Assembly: GCF_011752975.1 (NCBI RefSeq)
Contig: NZ_VWWP01000002.1
Span: 186,001-250,000 of the forward strand
Direction: 5' to 3'
From: Chryseobacterium sp. Tr-659
GTDB lineage: Bacteria > Bacteroidota > Bacteroidia > Flavobacteriales > Weeksellaceae
DNA: 64,000 nt
Shown here: in pieces, positions 47,388-55,365 of the stretch
How the letters are laid out: each line of letters starts with the position of its first letter
How positions within the stretch are numbered: the stretch's first letter is position 1
Notes under the pieces: generated by a model
Told to the model about the DNA's origin: nothing
What the model saw: the letters and a program-made list of their open reading frames with translations, nothing else
Databases searched by the model: none
Made by a program: the position numbers and the translations under genes

Positions 47388-47435
47388 AAAAGTGACATAT
47401 TTGTCAATGAATTTTTTGACAAATATGTCACTTTT
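47388..47435. promoter_or_regulatory. 20-bp-arm perfect inverted repeat before the XRE gene
   Basis: The arm AAAAGTGACATATTTGTCAA (47388-47407) and its exact complement (47416-47435) are separated by 8 bases and end 5 bases before the ATG at 47441. Each arm also contains the smaller near-palindrome TGACATATTTGTCA. Binding of the XRE protein here would block its own expression; the RNA hairpin could also hide the ribosome site. Confidence 0.75.
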
Positions 47436-47440
47436 ATTTA

Positions 47441-47734
47441 ATGGAATATATTGAAGATAAATATTTTATTGCAATAGCTGACTATGTTAAAGAATTCATT
47501 GATGAAAAAGGAATTGATATTGCAGATTTAGCTGCTGCTGCTAATGTTGATAGAAAACAAATTTATAGATTAATAAATAAGGAAAATATACCTAAATTAT
47601 CTACTTTAGTAAGAATACTATTAGCAGCTGGAATAGAACCTTCAAAACTTTTTTCAATCAAATTTGATTTCGAAGCATATATGAAAGAAAATAATATTCT
47701 GAAAGCTATTTCTAAAAAAAAGAAATCTAATTAA
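47441..47734 (+). CDS. XRE/Cro-type helix-turn-helix regulator
   Basis: 97 residues. The HTH reads KGIDIADLAAAANVDRKQIYRLINKENIPKLSTLVRILLAAGIEPSKLF. The size matches controller proteins of restriction or toxin modules. A perfect 20-bp-arm inverted repeat sits directly before the start, so it is probably autoregulated. The restriction endonuclease gene follows after 75 bases. Confidence 0.85.
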   Translation: MEYIEDKYFIAIADYVKEFIDEKGIDIADLAAAANVDRKQIYRLINKENIPKLSTLVRILLAAGIEPSKLFSIKFDFEAYMKENNILKAISKKKKSN

Positions 47735-47809
47735 TTTCTTAAAAATACAGCTATATAAATAAGCTTAAAAACATCGTATACAATACCCAAAGACCATAAA
47801 ATAAAGTTA

Positions 47810-48724
47810 ATGATGGAAGAAAAAAAGAAAATTTCTCCGCAACAAATTATTGCTGTTAAGGAAGCATTATCTGTAATATATTGGAAAAAAGAAGATTTAC
47901 AACAATTTATAAAATTATCACTTGATAATCGAACAATAGTAGCAACAATAAACTGGAATTTAACCAAACGAGAAATTGTTAAAGAATTAATTAACAGAAT
48001 GGTTAGTAGACTGGATATTTACGAAAATGATTTGATTAATCTAGTTTTTGCTGTAATTGATTTTAATGATTTTGGAAATTTATCTTATTGGGATGAAGAC
48101 GGATCAAAAACAAAGAAAGCTAAAGAAGCTGTAAACAGCTTAAGAAATTCAACAAAAGGCTACACCCAAACTAATAAAGAGCAAGAAGAAGCAAAGGCAA
48201 GAAGAATAAAAGCAGAGCAATCCGTAAAAAAGGCATTGTCATTAGAAGAAGAACTCTCGCAGTTGAAAAATGAGTTTTATGAAATAGCAATTAATAAAAA
48301 TTTCAATCAACGAGGATTTCAATTAGAAAAATTTTTGTATAAATTATTTCTTCTATATGATTTAGAACCTAAAGGTTCTTTTAAGATTAATGGTGAACAA
48401 ATAGATGGTGCTTTTACATTTCAAAATACTGATTATTTGTTAGAAGCTAAATGGGCCAAAGAGGTAAATAGAAGCGACTTAGCAACATTTTGTTATAAAG
48501 TAGAATCAAAATTTAAAAATGCAGCGGGGCTGTTAATTTCGATAGATGGTGTTACAAAAGAAGCTGTTTCATCTCATTTTAAATCAATAATAATTATGGA
48601 TGGTGTAGATCTACTAGCTGTCCTAGATCATAGAATCAGTCTAAGTGATTTGCTATTTAAAAAACGTAGAAAAGCAAGTGAAACCGGAAATATTTACGTA
48701 AATTTTACAGCCTTATTTAATTAA
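47810..48724 (+). CDS. PD-(D/E)XK restriction endonuclease-like protein with N-terminal helical domain
   Basis: 304 residues. The C-terminal nuclease domain has Glu173 (GFQLEKFL), Asp199 (GEQIDGAFTF) and LEAKW (Glu212, Lys214), the Mrr/NERD-like catalytic pattern. The N-terminal about 115 residues (LSVIYWKKEDLQQFIKLSL, INWNLTKREIVKELINRM, FNDFGNLSYWDEDGSKTKKAKEAVNSLR) form a helical domain I recall from a solo restriction-endonuclease family, also found in actinobacteria. A coiled coil links the two. No methyltransferase is adjacent, so it is either modification-dependent or controlled by another sensor. Confidence 0.75.
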   Translation: MMEEKKKISPQQIIAVKEALSVIYWKKEDLQQFIKLSLDNRTIVATINWNLTKREIVKELINRMVSRLDIYENDLINLVFAVIDFNDFGNLSYWDEDGSKTKKAKEAVNSLRNSTKGYTQTNKEQEEAKARRIKAEQSVKKALSLEEELSQLKNEFYEIAINKNFNQRGFQLEKFLYKLFLLYDLEPKGSFKINGEQIDGAFTFQNTDYLLEAKWAKEVNRSDLATFCYKVESKFKNAAGLLISIDGVTKEAVSSHFKSIIIMDGVDLLAVLDHRISLSDLLFKKRRKASETGNIYVNFTALFN

Positions 48725-48811
48725 AGATAAAAAATAAATGCTATTTCGAATCTTAAAAATTTCCAAATTTTGAGGATTTAATTTTACAATTTTTATAAAA
48801 TCGAATAATAA

Positions 48812-49138
48812 TTAGATTAAATCTATATCATCTAATGATATTAATTTCCACTTATCTGTTAAAATAATTTTACCTGTCAATTTTTTAATTATATCATAAA
48901 GTTCATATGCCGTATTCTCATATCCATTTGATGTAATACATTTGTCAGTATAGATAAAAAGATATCTATTGTTTTCAATAACATAATGTTTTTCATTATA
49001 TTCTAAAATAATTTCAATAATATTATTTGTTTTAGAGCATCTAATAATTTCAATATTTTTAAATATTTCACCTGCTGCCGTAAGGGGTGTTTCTGTTAGA
49101 ATTATTTCAAAATTGGAAAGTGGAGGTCTTGTTTTCAT
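48812..49138 (-). CDS. Hypothetical protein
   Basis: 108 residues, no signal or membrane segment. The sequence alternates strands and helices (EIILTETPLTAAGEIFKNIEI, HYVIENNRYLFIYTDKC) with no recognised motif. It is AT-rich like its neighbours in the accessory region, on the opposite strand from the endonuclease. Confidence 0.5.
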   Translation of the reverse strand: MKTRPPLSNFEIILTETPLTAAGEIFKNIEIIRCSKTNNIIEIILEYNEKHYVIENNRYLFIYTDKCITSNGYENTAYELYDIIKKLTGKIILTDKWKLISLDDIDLI

Positions 49139-49276
49139 GATTAAGTTATTTTAATATTTCATTTTCAATTTTTCTACCATAACCCTAAATCAACAATCCG
49201 TAAAGCATTGATTATTACGGAAAACCGTAAATCAAACTAAAATATTATTCATATAATTGTTTTCTTAACTATTATT

Positions 49277-50329
49277 ATGGATAAAAAAATTTACATGCCT
49301 ATACTGAAAGGCAAAAAAGGAGAATTTGATGCATTAAAAACATTAAAAGAAAATGTTCAATCCGTCATTCTACCTCTTATTGAAGTTCCTGCAATTCCGT
49401 GGGATTTTGTTAATGAAAAAGAAGCATCTTCTATAGACAAACAAATCTCTTCAACTGTTAAAAGTATTACATCTTCTTGGGATCCCAAAAATGAGATTTT
49501 AATTGATACAAATAGTTTGGATGAAAACTTTGATGCAACAAGAAAAACAATCAATGTATTAACAGAAGCATTAATTGAAGAAGGATATTTACCGATTCCT
49601 GTTATTCATATTAGTACAACTAGCGAAGTTTTATCTAATTTAGTATATCAGGATTCTGTATGTATTAGAATTAGTTTTGAAGATCAAGAAGCTTTTGATA
49701 TTAATGATGAAATTGATAGAATAAAAAAAGTTTTAAATAGCGACTTATCAGACATCATATTGTTATTGGATATGAATTATCTGTCTCCAGAAAACGGTTT
49801 AATGGGTCAAATGTCTTCAAAAGCATTAGTTAATTCAATACAAAATATAGCTAATTTTAAAGACTTTTATTTTGCTGCAACTAGCTTTCCAATTAACTTA
49901 AGTGGATGTAAAACTAACTCAGTTACTGAGATTGAAAGAATTGAGGTTTTAATACATGAATACTTTAGAGCTAATGGTTCAAAGTTAAACAGAATGCCAA
50001 AATTTTCTGACTATTGTATTTCTAATCCTGATGTTCTAGAAATGGATCCTAGATTAATGACAATAGGTGCTTCAGTTAGATACACCGGAGAAAACCATTG
50101 GTATATTTTTAAAGGATCGTCAATCAAAAAGCACGGTTCAGAACAATACTATAAATTATGTGCTGACATAGTTGCATCAAAAGTTTACAGTGGTGAAGTA
50201 TTCTCTTGGGGAGATGAGCAAATACACAATAAATCAATTAGAAATGGAGGACCAGGTAATCCTACAATATGGAGACAAATTGGAACTAACCATCATATTA
50301 CTTTAGTTATAGATCAGCTTTCCAAGTAG
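49277..50329 (+). CDS. Beta-family protein (T4 beta / sce7725-like)
   Basis: 350 residues. The start YMPILKGKKGEFDALKTLKENVQSVILPLIEVP is the signature of the phage T4 beta protein-like family, whose activity is unknown. Later FYFAATSFPINLSGCKTNSV, SDYCISNPDVLEMDPRLM, ASVRYTGENHWYIFKG and the C-terminal RNGGPGNPTIWRQIGTNHHIT segments are also conserved in this family. It overlaps the convergent sce7726-type gene by 23 bases, and the pair is known to travel together (family knowledge). Confidence 0.82.
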   Translation: MDKKIYMPILKGKKGEFDALKTLKENVQSVILPLIEVPAIPWDFVNEKEASSIDKQISSTVKSITSSWDPKNEILIDTNSLDENFDATRKTINVLTEALIEEGYLPIPVIHISTTSEVLSNLVYQDSVCIRISFEDQEAFDINDEIDRIKKVLNSDLSDIILLLDMNYLSPENGLMGQMSSKALVNSIQNIANFKDFYFAATSFPINLSGCKTNSVTEIERIEVLIHEYFRANGSKLNRMPKFSDYCISNPDVLEMDPRLMTIGASVRYTGENHWYIFKGSSIKKHGSEQYYKLCADIVASKVYSGEVFSWGDEQIHNKSIRNGGPGNPTIWRQIGTNHHITLVIDQLSK

Positions 50330-50876
50330 TACGAGATTTAAGATAAAAACGTACATTATCTTTTATAACATCTAAAGCCAACATTTCAGATATATAAACC
50401 CAAATCTCTTTTTTGGGTTTATTTTTTATTCTTTTATCCAAACAATAAGTATCTATAATCTCTGAAAGCTCTTCTTTCCATAGCAATTGAAGCAATGAAT
50501 ACCCCGAAATGTGTTTATTAGGCTTCGCTTTTCTTCTTTGATGAACCTTTATCTGATCGTTTTTTTCTTCAACTTCAATTATTCCCCACCACTTTGGAAC
50601 ATAATCTTTAATTACTGGAGCAAATTTTTTAGATGTAACAATATTTAGAAAGTCGAAAACTTTGTTATATTCAAGAATTTGTTTCTCCAATCTTCTTAAA
50701 GTATCATGATCTGACTTTATTTCATACCCCATCATACATCCATTAATAACAGCAATATCAATTATAGAACTCCCCAGATTAAGCCCCATTTCATCAATAA
50801 CTTTTGTATCCAGTTCTTCGAAATGGGTTTGAAATTCAATTTCTTTTATGGCTGTTCTTATTTTAAGATCATTCAT
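50307..50876 (-). CDS. sce7726-family protein, nuclease-like
   Basis: 189 residues. The region SSIIDIAVINGCMMGYEIKSDHDTLRRLEKQILEYNKVFD is the family core. It contains Asp40 and Glu52-x-Lys54, a PD-(D/E)XK-like arrangement, suggesting a nuclease (inference). The C-terminal half (GYSLLQLLWKEELSEIIDTY) is helical. It is convergent with and overlaps the beta-family gene, a conserved partnership. Confidence 0.78.
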   Translation of the reverse strand: MNDLKIRTAIKEIEFQTHFEELDTKVIDEMGLNLGSSIIDIAVINGCMMGYEIKSDHDTLRRLEKQILEYNKVFDFLNIVTSKKFAPVIKDYVPKWWGIIEVEEKNDQIKVHQRRKAKPNKHISGYSLLQLLWKEELSEIIDTYCLDKRIKNKPKKEIWVYISEMLALDVIKDNVRFYLKSRTTWKADL

Positions 50877-51005
50877 GGTTGAACAAATATACTGTAAAAA
50901 GTTTGCAAAAGTACAAAAATAATAATTTAACTAAAATGTATAACTATTTTCTATAGCTTCCTAGCTTTGGAGTTTGTATATTTGATCTCATAGATAATTT
51001 TTTAT

Positions 51006-51718
51006 ATGTGGATAAAAGAAAAACCAACACATTTATTCGAATCCGGAAGAACTAAAGCAAACTTTTTATACAATAAAGATAAAGTCTATGTAATGGACAA
51101 TCATCTGTGTGCAACGTGGTGTTGGCTACAGAAAGTAGATTGTAAAAAACTTATAATTTTGTACATATTGATAGACATAATGACCTTTTATTTCCAAGTC
51201 CATCAATCAAAACAGACTTACTAAAAAACAATATAGACCTTTGCAAAATTACATTTGAAGAATATCTTAATCTTAATGAAAATGATCCCGAAGAATATAA
51301 TATAAAAGTAAAACTCTTCCGCTGGGACAATTATATTTTAAACTTAGAAGAAGTTTATCCAGAGTTTTTTGGAACAAAATATTTTATAACAAAAGAGGCA
51401 TATCCAGATAGTGAGTTTATTGATTTTGAGTTTAGAATAGAAGAATTTGTCAAAAATTTTGAAGGCTGGTTGGCGGATTCTAAAAACGGTTGGATCATTA
51501 ATTTTGATATTGATTTCTTCTACTCTGAACATAAAGGCATATATAAAATATATTCTGATGAACTTGTCAAAAAGATTGCAACTATATTAGTGAAAAATAT
51601 GGATAAGATTGATGTCTTTACAATTGCATTGAGTCCTGAATGTTGTGGTGGATGGGAAAATGCGTTTGAAACAATGAAAATCTTTAATGACATAATGGAA
51701 TTGGATATGCAACTTTAA
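51006..51718 (+). pseudogene. UPF0489-like (peptide-arginase-related) gene with a frameshift
   Basis: Frame 1 encodes MWIKEKPTHLFESGRTK ... VYVMDNHLCATWCWLQKVDCKK up to about 51150. The continuation FVHIDRHNDLLFPSPSIK ... WIINFDIDFFYSEH is in another frame and ends at 51718. A run of six A (in TGTAAAAAACTT) is the break: one more A restores a single protein of about 237 residues. The MDNH and HIDRH motifs are the metal-site motifs of UPF0489/arginase-like proteins. It is a recent pseudogene, a sequencing error, or less likely a programmed shift. Confidence 0.65.
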
Positions 51719-51775
51719 AATTCATTAGCTTGTTCTCCGGAGTCTCTCAATTGTACACAACATAAATCAAAACAA

Positions 51776-51803
51776 AAAAATCCCAGCTTTCGTTGGGATT
51801 TTT
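51776..51803. terminator. Hairpin terminator
   Basis: AAAAATCCCA / TGGGATTTTT stem, ending the UPF0489 transcript. The rest of the spacer to 52168 has no gene. Confidence 0.8.
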
Positions 51804-52048
51804 AAGCAAAAGAATATCTAATCCTGTATTCTTATAAGCTTTACATTATTTTTTCACCAGCTATACTCTACGGTTTTGCACCTTTCCTTGTTCAGAACTA
51901 TTATCTGCTATCGGATTTTTGCTCCCGAAGCCTTTTGACTTGAAGTACGTTTAAAGGAAATAATCTTATTGATACCCCAAACCTGTAATATTTTACGCAG
52001 CATAGACTCCTGTCAATCTGTAATCTATATATAGTAAACACTCAACTC

Positions 52049-52070
52049 TCCGAAGTCTCCTGACTTTGGA
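52049..52070. repeat. REP-like short palindrome
   Basis: TCCGAAGTC pairs with GACTTTGGA (one G-T) around TCCT. Related sequence TCTCCGAAGTC occurs at 57808-57818 and 57824-57834, and a partial form near 51735. Confidence 0.5.
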
Positions 52071-52168
52071 ACATGTTTTACAAAACATTTTTGGTTGGAT
52101 GATTAGCTATTCCGGATTAAAATAAAAATAATTAATATTGTTACTTAAATTAAAATGTTCAATACTGT

Positions 52169-52705
52169 ATGTCTCAACTTCTTAAATATCGAGAAAGTCT
52201 AAATCTGACTCAGCAAGAGCTGGCGGCAAAGTCAGGTATTTCCATAAGAACTATTCAACGTATTGAAGCTGGTACTGAACCGAAAGGGTATACTTTAAAA
52301 ACACTGGCAAAAACACTTAATATAAAAGAAACCGAATTATTAACTAATCCAGTTAGTGAGGTTGTAAATTACCAATTGATTAAAATCATCAATTTATCTT
52401 CTTTATTTTTTATTATTTTTCCACCGATAAATATATTGGTACCGTTGCTTATTATGTATTTTAAAAAGGAAAATAATTTAATGGCAAAACAGCTTGTTTC
52501 GCTTCAAATTTTATGGACTCTAGTATCAGCAATTCTATTCTTCTTAAGTCCGTTTTTGAACAGGATATTTTCTATTGATTTTCCATTTATATTAATTGTT
52601 GCTGCAACAGCGTGTATTATAAATATCTATATAATAATTCAAAATGCGATTTCAATCGACAGGCAAGGTAAGATGTGTATATCATTGAATTTCAATTTTT
52701 TATGA
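52169..52705 (+). CDS. XRE helix-turn-helix protein with membrane domain
   Basis: 178 residues. The HTH is at the start: LLKYRESLNLTQQELAAKSGISIRTIQRIEAGTEPKGYTLKTLAKTL. Three or four hydrophobic segments follow (about 75-160), resembling DUF4870-type membrane domains. Such proteins are membrane-tethered regulators, common in Bacteroidetes next to transport or envelope genes. Its target is unknown. Confidence 0.8.
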   Translation: MSQLLKYRESLNLTQQELAAKSGISIRTIQRIEAGTEPKGYTLKTLAKTLNIKETELLTNPVSEVVNYQLIKIINLSSLFFIIFPPINILVPLLIMYFKKENNLMAKQLVSLQILWTLVSAILFFLSPFLNRIFSIDFPFILIVAATACIINIYIIIQNAISIDRQGKMCISLNFNFL

Positions 52706-52807
52706 CAACTGACGTATAATTGGCGTGTTCTTGTCATACTAACTTTTCTTATAAATCGATAATCATTTTGAAATTTGTCTCATCAATTAATAGTAAATAT
52801 TTTAACG

Positions 52808-54328
52808 ATGAAACAAGTAAATTTAATTATCGCTATCTTAATTTTATCCTCAATAAATGCAAGAGCTCAGATAAGCCAAAAGTCAGAAATATTTATTACC
52901 CTTCAGAAAAAAGACAGTATCTTATTTGAACAAGGATTTAATAAATGTAATCTGAATGCTATCGTAAATTTAGTCACTAACGATTTTGAATTTTATCATG
53001 ATCAAAACGGGATTCAAGACAAAAAAACATTTTTAACTAATTTTAAAGAAAGTATTTGTCAAAACCCAAAGGGCAAGCCAATCCGAAAGTTAATAAAAGG
53101 AAGTCTCAGTGTTTTTCCTTTATATAATGAAGGGAAATTATATGGAGCCATTCAGTCAGGGATTCATGATTTTTACATGATAAATAATAGAGAACAGTAT
53201 TTCACGGAAAATGCAAAATTTATGGCAACATGGCTTTTGGAAAAGGGGGAATGGAAGTTGAAAAAAGAACTAAGCTATGATCACAGAAAACCGGAAAGAT
53301 ATGATGCGAAATTTGAAGATGGCTATCCTTTTCCTTTATTCAATACGGATTCAGAAATTGAATCTCTTTTAAAATATCTGAAAATTCCATCATTATCAAT
53401 TGGATACATTCATGATGGACAATTGCAGCAAATAAGATCTTTTGGAGAACAAAAAAAAGACATTCCGGTGAAGTACAACAGTATTTATAAAGTAGCTTCA
53501 CTTACAAAACCAATTACAGCAATAGCAGTGTTGAAACTTGTAGAGGCAGGAAAATGGAATTTAGATGAACCTTTAGCAAAATATTATATTGATCCTGACA
53601 TTAAAGAAAGTCCATTTTTAAATAAGCTAACAACCAGAAATATTTTGTCTCAAAAATCAGGTTTTCCAAATTGGAGATACTTAAGAACGGACAAAAAATT
53701 ACTATTTGAATTTGAGCCTGGAACAAAATTTCAATATTCAGGTGAAGGATTTGAATATTTAAGAAAAGCTATTGAAAGGAAATTTAAAAAATCCTTGGAG
53801 GAAATTGCAAAAGAAATACTTTTTGCTCCATTAGAAATGAATGATACCTTTTATTACTGGATGAAAACAACGGACGAAAGCAGATATGCAGTAGAAAGCG
53901 ATACAACAGGGCAACCTATGAAGTATGAAAAATACTATACATCCAATGCTGCTGCAAATTTGCTCACAACAGTTGAAGATTACAGTAAATTCTTAATGTA
54001 TATTTTACAACATGCAGGACTTTCGAAACAGTTATATGATGAATTTATTCAATCACAAACCGAGGTCAAAACAGGCATAAATTGGGGATTGGGAATGCAG
54101 ATTCTTCGTGATCTTCCTAATGATGAATTAGCACTGCAGCATACCGGCGGGGATGATGGAACTAAATGTATTGTCTTGCTTCTTCCAAAATCAAAAAGAG
54201 GACTTATTATTTTTATAAATTCTGAAAATGGCCTTATGATCTGGAAAAAAATAATTGAGGAATATTTAGGAGAAACAGGTAAAGAAATTGTAAAACGGAA
54301 TTTAAACAAAGCTGAAAGGCAGGATTGA
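52808..54328 (+). CDS. Secreted serine hydrolase (beta-lactamase/PBP class C fold) with N-terminal NTF2-like domain
   Basis: 506 residues from the ATG at 52808 (MKQVNLIIAILILSSINARAQ signal). The NTF2/DUF4440-like domain covers about 30-158 (FNKCNLNAIVNLVTNDFEFYHDQNG). The hydrolase has the nucleophile SLTK (Ser231-x-x-Lys234), YSGEG as the tyrosine motif and HTGGDDG as the KTG-like box. Enzymes of this fold cleave D-peptides or esters. The same NTF2-like domain is repeated as a stand-alone gene at 54533. Confidence 0.82.
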   Translation: MKQVNLIIAILILSSINARAQISQKSEIFITLQKKDSILFEQGFNKCNLNAIVNLVTNDFEFYHDQNGIQDKKTFLTNFKESICQNPKGKPIRKLIKGSLSVFPLYNEGKLYGAIQSGIHDFYMINNREQYFTENAKFMATWLLEKGEWKLKKELSYDHRKPERYDAKFEDGYPFPLFNTDSEIESLLKYLKIPSLSIGYIHDGQLQQIRSFGEQKKDIPVKYNSIYKVASLTKPITAIAVLKLVEAGKWNLDEPLAKYYIDPDIKESPFLNKLTTRNILSQKSGFPNWRYLRTDKKLLFEFEPGTKFQYSGEGFEYLRKAIERKFKKSLEEIAKEILFAPLEMNDTFYYWMKTTDESRYAVESDTTGQPMKYEKYYTSNAAANLLTTVEDYSKFLMYILQHAGLSKQLYDEFIQSQTEVKTGINWGLGMQILRDLPNDELALQHTGGDDGTKCIVLLLPKSKRGLIIFINSENGLMIWKKIIEEYLGETGKEIVKRNLNKAERQD

Positions 54329-54532
54329 TTATATTCTTAAAGAATACGAATCTGGGAAATCAACAAAAGACATCTATGTTTACATTTCACATTGATTATC
54401 ATATGTCAGGAATTGTAAAGGTTTTTGATCTCGAAATAAAAGATAAGTTCAGTTTTGATTTTTCTAGCTTAGCTATTCACTTTTAGTTGCTTAACCAATT
54501 GAGTCCTGTGAGATAAAAAAATATAATTAACT

Positions 54533-55066
54533 ATGATTAAAAAACGATTAACTATGATTAAAAAAACGATGCTCATTTTATCCGTTATTATTTCTCAGAT
54601 AACAATAGTTTATGGGCAAAAAAGCAATGTAACAAAGGAAGCTCATCTTGGTCTCCCTAAGTCAAATGAATTATTTAAAGAAATCTTTAAATTAGACAGT
54701 ATTTTTTTTAACGCTTTTAACCAGTGCGATACGGTTGTTTACCGCCAATATATCAGCGATGATCTAGAATTTTATCATGATTTGGGTGGTGTACATTATC
54801 TGGATAAAGAAATGCAATCTGTGAGGGAAAAATGCAGTAGGGATATTCAAATGACCCGCAAGCTCGTTAAAAATTCTTTAGAGGTATATCCATTGGGTAG
54901 CTATGGCGCTCTGGAAATAGGAGTACATCGGTTTTATGAAAAAAAACCGAATGAAAAAGAATACCCGATAGGTACGTATAAGTTTTTGCATGTTTGGCAA
55001 AAGAAAGGCGATAAATGGAAAATAACGAGGGTTATCAGTTACGACCATCCGGGCATAAAAAATTAA
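54533..55066 (+). CDS. Stand-alone secreted NTF2/DUF4440-like protein
   Basis: 177 residues; the start is at 54533 or 54554, since MIKK occurs twice in tandem. A signal peptide (MLILSVIISQITIVYG) precedes the domain FNQCDTVVYRQYISDDLEFYHDLGGVHYLDKEMQ ... WQKKGDKWKITRVISYDH. It is clearly paralogous to the N-terminal domain of the preceding hydrolase (shared FYHD, WxxKxxWK, ISYDH motifs). Its role is unknown, perhaps a binding or regulatory partner of the hydrolases. Confidence 0.7.
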   Translation: MIKKRLTMIKKTMLILSVIISQITIVYGQKSNVTKEAHLGLPKSNELFKEIFKLDSIFFNAFNQCDTVVYRQYISDDLEFYHDLGGVHYLDKEMQSVREKCSRDIQMTRKLVKNSLEVYPLGSYGALEIGVHRFYEKKPNEKEYPIGTYKFLHVWQKKGDKWKITRVISYDHPGIKN

Positions 55067-55083
55067 AATAATTAAACGAGGTT

Positions 55084-55365
55084 ATGATGAAAAGTTTATT
55101 ACTCCTTATTCTTACTATGGTTTTTCTGTTTTGCAGGGCACAGAATCTGCAGAGTACCCTGCTTAATAAAGATATAAATGCTACTTTTTCAATCCTTGCT
55201 TATGATAATGTAAACAAGGAATGGGGTATTGTGATAGCCACTAACAATATTTATGTTGGTAATTCCACGGTCTATATACGACCGGGCGTTGGTGCATTCC
55301 TGTCAATCTGTAATAACACTCAACTTAATCGTTTTTTTGACTATAATTGTATCATTAAAAAATGA
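55084..55365 (+). pseudogene. Truncated DUF1028 gene
   Basis: 93 residues; DUF1028 proteins are normally over 200. The signal peptide and domain start are intact (ATFSILAYDNVNKEWGIVIATN, VYIRPGVGAF), then the sequence departs (LSICNNTQLNRFFDYNCIIKK) and stops. The stop overlaps the next gene's ATG by ATGA. Base composition changes just after, so a deletion or insertion probably joined this 5' piece to foreign DNA. Confidence 0.7.

Noticed and set aside
47441..48724. Complete restriction-modification system
   Set aside because: A regulator and nuclease are present but no methyltransferase is found in the window.
51138..51160. Programmed -1 frameshift in the UPF0489 gene
   Set aside because: The slippery site is T-AAA-AAA-C, not a full X-XXY-YYZ heptamer, and no downstream structure is evident; a lost A is simpler.
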